This document shows positions 5,466 through 6,566 of a stretch of 6,566 nucleotides of DNA, piece after piece; position 1 is the stretch's first letter; the number at the start of each line of letters is the position of its first letter. The notes under the pieces were generated by a model. It did no database searches. It was not told the DNA's origin and was given only the letters and a program-made list of their open reading frames with translations. Origin of the DNA: an uncultured Actinomyces sp. Lineage in GTDB: Bacteria; Actinomycetota; Actinomycetes; Actinomycetales; Actinomycetaceae. The position numbers and the translations under genes are program-made. The stretch lies in NCBI GenBank assembly GCA_938014245.1, contig CALLSD010000023.1, forward strand, positions 1 through 6,566. The letters run 5' to 3'.

Positions 5466-6431
5466 TTAGAGTCCGGGGGCGTGGATAACCCACACGCCCG
5501 ACCTGGGGCTCCCCTGACGCTCGAGCATGCCTTCTTCTTTCAGTTGTGCGACTATGCGCTCGGCGCTACGCTTCGAGCGCCCAAGGTGCTGCGCGAGCTG
5601 GGCAACGGTGGAGCGCGAGTTATCGCTCAGGAAAGCAAGCGCACGGGCGCGCTCCGCGTCCGCTGCACTCTCTGGCCGCGCATACGGAAGTATGGCTTCC
5701 CTGATTGCTTCGAGCATAAACTCCACGAAACTCTCACACGAACCGGTCGCACCCGAGCGGGCCGAGGCCTCGTAATAATCCGCCTGCCGCCTCCTGATCG
5801 CGGACTCAACAGGCAACCACGCCAACACCGAACGCCACCTAGACAGGAGCAGAGTCTGCCAGAGACGTCCCATCCGACCATTCCCGTCAGAAAAGGGATG
5901 ACAGAACTCGAGCTCGAAGTGGAAAATGCACGAGACGAGGAGAGGATGCAAACGCGTCGCACGCAGCCACTCGAAGAGGCCTCCCATGACCTCGGGGACA
6001 TAGGCTGCCGGAGTCCCCGCATGGATGAGAGTATCCCCGTTGAACACACCGACATTGCCCGACCGAAAGCGCCCAGCATCGGGGACGAGGCCACCCATCA
6101 TGACGCGGTGAACGCGCAGCAGATCCACCAACGAATGAGGATCAAGTTCAGGAATCAGGTCGTAGGCGGCGCGTGCGTTTTCGACTTCGAGGATGTCGCG
6201 CCGATCTCCGAGAACCCGCTTGCCGTCAATAATCGCGCTCACCGCGCGTTCGTCTAGCTTGTTTCCTTCGATGACAAGCGAGGAGTAAATCGTCTGGATC
6301 CGCACCTCCCGACGCAACGTCGGGCTGGTCGACAGGGGTGTTTGAGGCGACAGCATACCGACGAGCTCAGCGATCTCCATGCACAGAGCATCGATAACGT
6401 CGGTGCGTTCGAACGACGGTTCGTATGCCAT
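5466..6431 (-). CDS. Class II Fic family protein (putative AMP-transferase) with C-terminal winged helix
   Basis: This is a 321-residue Fic protein, numbered from the ATG at 6431. Fic enzymes usually transfer AMP from ATP to a Ser, Thr or Tyr of a target protein. An N-terminal helical region carries the inhibitory motif SLVIEG (51-56), fitting (S/T)xxxE(G/N). Its Glu55 would block productive ATP binding, which makes this a class II, self-inhibited protein needing no separate antitoxin. The catalytic motif HPFSDGNGRMGR (178-189) is complete, with His178, Asp182, the GNGR loop and Arg189. Residues near 128-140 (GVFNGDTLIHAG) would form the target-positioning flap. The C-terminal part (about 258-318: TVAQLAQHLGRSKRSAERIVAQLKEEGMLER) is a winged helix-turn-helix, common in this class and able to bind DNA. 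A GTG two codons upstream (6437) also opens the frame, but it overlaps the Shine-Dalgarno sequence, so the ATG is preferred. Targets are unknown. Confidence 0.92.
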   Translation of the reverse strand: MAYEPSFERTDVIDALCMEIAELVGMLSPQTPLSTSPTLRREVRIQTIYSSLVIEGNKLDERAVSAIIDGKRVLGDRRDILEVENARAAYDLIPELDPHSLVDLLRVHRVMMGGLVPDAGRFRSGNVGVFNGDTLIHAGTPAAYVPEVMGGLFEWLRATRLHPLLVSCIFHFELEFCHPFSDGNGRMGRLWQTLLLSRWRSVLAWLPVESAIRRRQADYYEASARSGATGSCESFVEFMLEAIREAILPYARPESAADAERARALAFLSDNSRSTVAQLAQHLGRSKRSAERIVAQLKEEGMLERQGSPRSGVWVIHAPGL

Positions 6432-6436
6432 GATCA

Positions 6437-6442
6437 CCCCCT
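6437..6442 (-). promoter_or_regulatory. Ribosome binding site of fic, deciding the start codon
   Basis: AGGGGG followed by TGATC and then ATG (6431) aligns with the 16S complement TAAGGAGGTGATC at 10 of 13 positions and is spaced five bases from the ATG. The upstream GTG at 6437 falls inside this element and so could not use it. Confidence 0.7.
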
Positions 6443-6480
6443 ATTACCGCCACAATTATACCGCCATTGGCGGTAATCAA
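6443..6480 (-). promoter_or_regulatory. fic promoter with three-half-site operator
   Basis: Reading leftward, a perfect TATAAT (-10) lies at 6455-6460, 23 bases before the ATG. Around it are three copies of a 7-base half-site: TACCGCC and GGCGGTA at 6459-6465 and 6469-6475 (plus strand), a palindrome with an ATT spacer, and another TACCGCC at 6445-6451. The outer ATTACCGCC (6443-6451) and GGCGGTAAT (6469-6477) also form a 9-base inverted repeat. A bound protein would cover the -10 and the likely start point. TTGATT at 6475-6480 is a candidate -35 but only 14 bases from the -10; TCCTTG gives 17 bases but a poor match. Autoregulation by the Fic winged helix is a reasonable inference, not shown. 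Confidence 0.65.
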
Positions 6481-6531
6481 GGAGCGATACCCGCAATCAG
6501 CTTTACCAGCCAGAGACAGCACCATTGCACA

Positions 6532-6559
6532 TTGACACCAGGGAGAACTAGAATACATT
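6532..6559 (+). promoter_or_regulatory. Candidate rightward promoter leading out of the window
   Basis: A perfect TTGACA (6532-6537) is followed after 16 bases by TACATT (6554-6559, 4 of 6 bases of the -10 consensus). It would drive a gene to the right of the window, divergent from fic. The palindrome at 6551-6565 overlaps its -10. Confidence 0.4.
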
Positions 6560-6565
6560 GTATTC
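6551..6565. repeat. Palindrome GAATAC-ATT-GTATTC at the right edge
   Basis: Two perfect 6-base arms are separated by ATT, overlapping the -10 of the candidate rightward promoter, an arrangement typical of a repressor operator. The window ends one base later, so its full extent cannot be seen. Confidence 0.5.
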
Positions 6566-6566
6566 A

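Noticed and set aside
5477..5499. Hairpin GGGCGTG / CACGCCC with a 9-base loop at the end of fic, possible terminator
   Set aside because: It lies within the last codons of fic and is not followed by a T-run on the minus strand, so it does not look like an intrinsic terminator.
5442..6257. Plus-strand open frame of 271 codons
   Set aside because: It is antisense to the Fic gene, whose catalytic and inhibitory motifs establish the coding strand.
1..6566. CRISPR array, tRNA, rRNA, transposase or integrase
   Set aside because: No regularly spaced repeats, cloverleaf-like sequence or recognisable mobility protein was found in any part of the window.

Overview
The window looks like chromosomal DNA from a high-G+C Gram-positive bacterium (Actinomycetota, perhaps a host-associated Actinomyces, Schaalia or Bifidobacterium-type organism). 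Sampled 60-base rows of the ARH and acetyltransferase genes are about 62-68% GC. Start codons include GTG, and ribosome binding sites are strong. The genus is a guess; nothing here fixes it.

Layout. (1) Positions 1-472, minus strand: the N-terminal part of a GT-B glycosyltransferase that runs off the left edge. (2) Positions 563-1714, plus strand: an ADP-ribosylglycohydrolase (ARH/DraG) family protein whose fold motifs are readable but whose catalytic and metal-binding acidic residues are largely replaced, so it is probably a pseudoenzyme. (3) Positions 1757-2179, minus strand: a stand-alone 140-residue protein resembling the C-terminal module of secreted actinobacterial and Firmicutes proteins, here without a signal peptide. 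(4) Positions 2565-4328, minus strand: a large KAP-like P-loop NTPase, clearly AT-richer than its neighbours (sampled rows 28-53% GC), with long gene-free flanks and its own recognisable promoter. (5) Positions 4833-5378, minus strand: a GNAT acetyltransferase. (6) Positions 5466-6431, minus strand: a complete class II Fic protein (N-terminal inhibitory motif, full Fic motif, C-terminal winged helix). Its promoter contains three copies of a GGCGGTA half-site. (7) The right edge carries a candidate outward-facing promoter overlapped by a palindrome.

How the parts relate. The only gene on the plus strand is the ARH-family gene. It diverges from the glycosyltransferase and converges on the 140-residue gene. 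Composition falls between about 1720 and 4790 and recovers at the acetyltransferase, which suggests that the 140-residue gene, the NTPase and the spacers between them are an acquired block inserted into a GC-rich backbone. No transposase, integrase, tRNA or CRISPR array is visible. Fic and the acetyltransferase share a strand with an 87-base gap and may be co-transcribed. Three genes belong to protein-modification families (ADP-ribose removal, AMPylation, acetylation), but nothing in the sequence shows that they work together. The most noteworthy points are the consistently degraded ARH active site, the lone AT-rich KAP NTPase as a possible defence gene, and the repeat-structured fic promoter.
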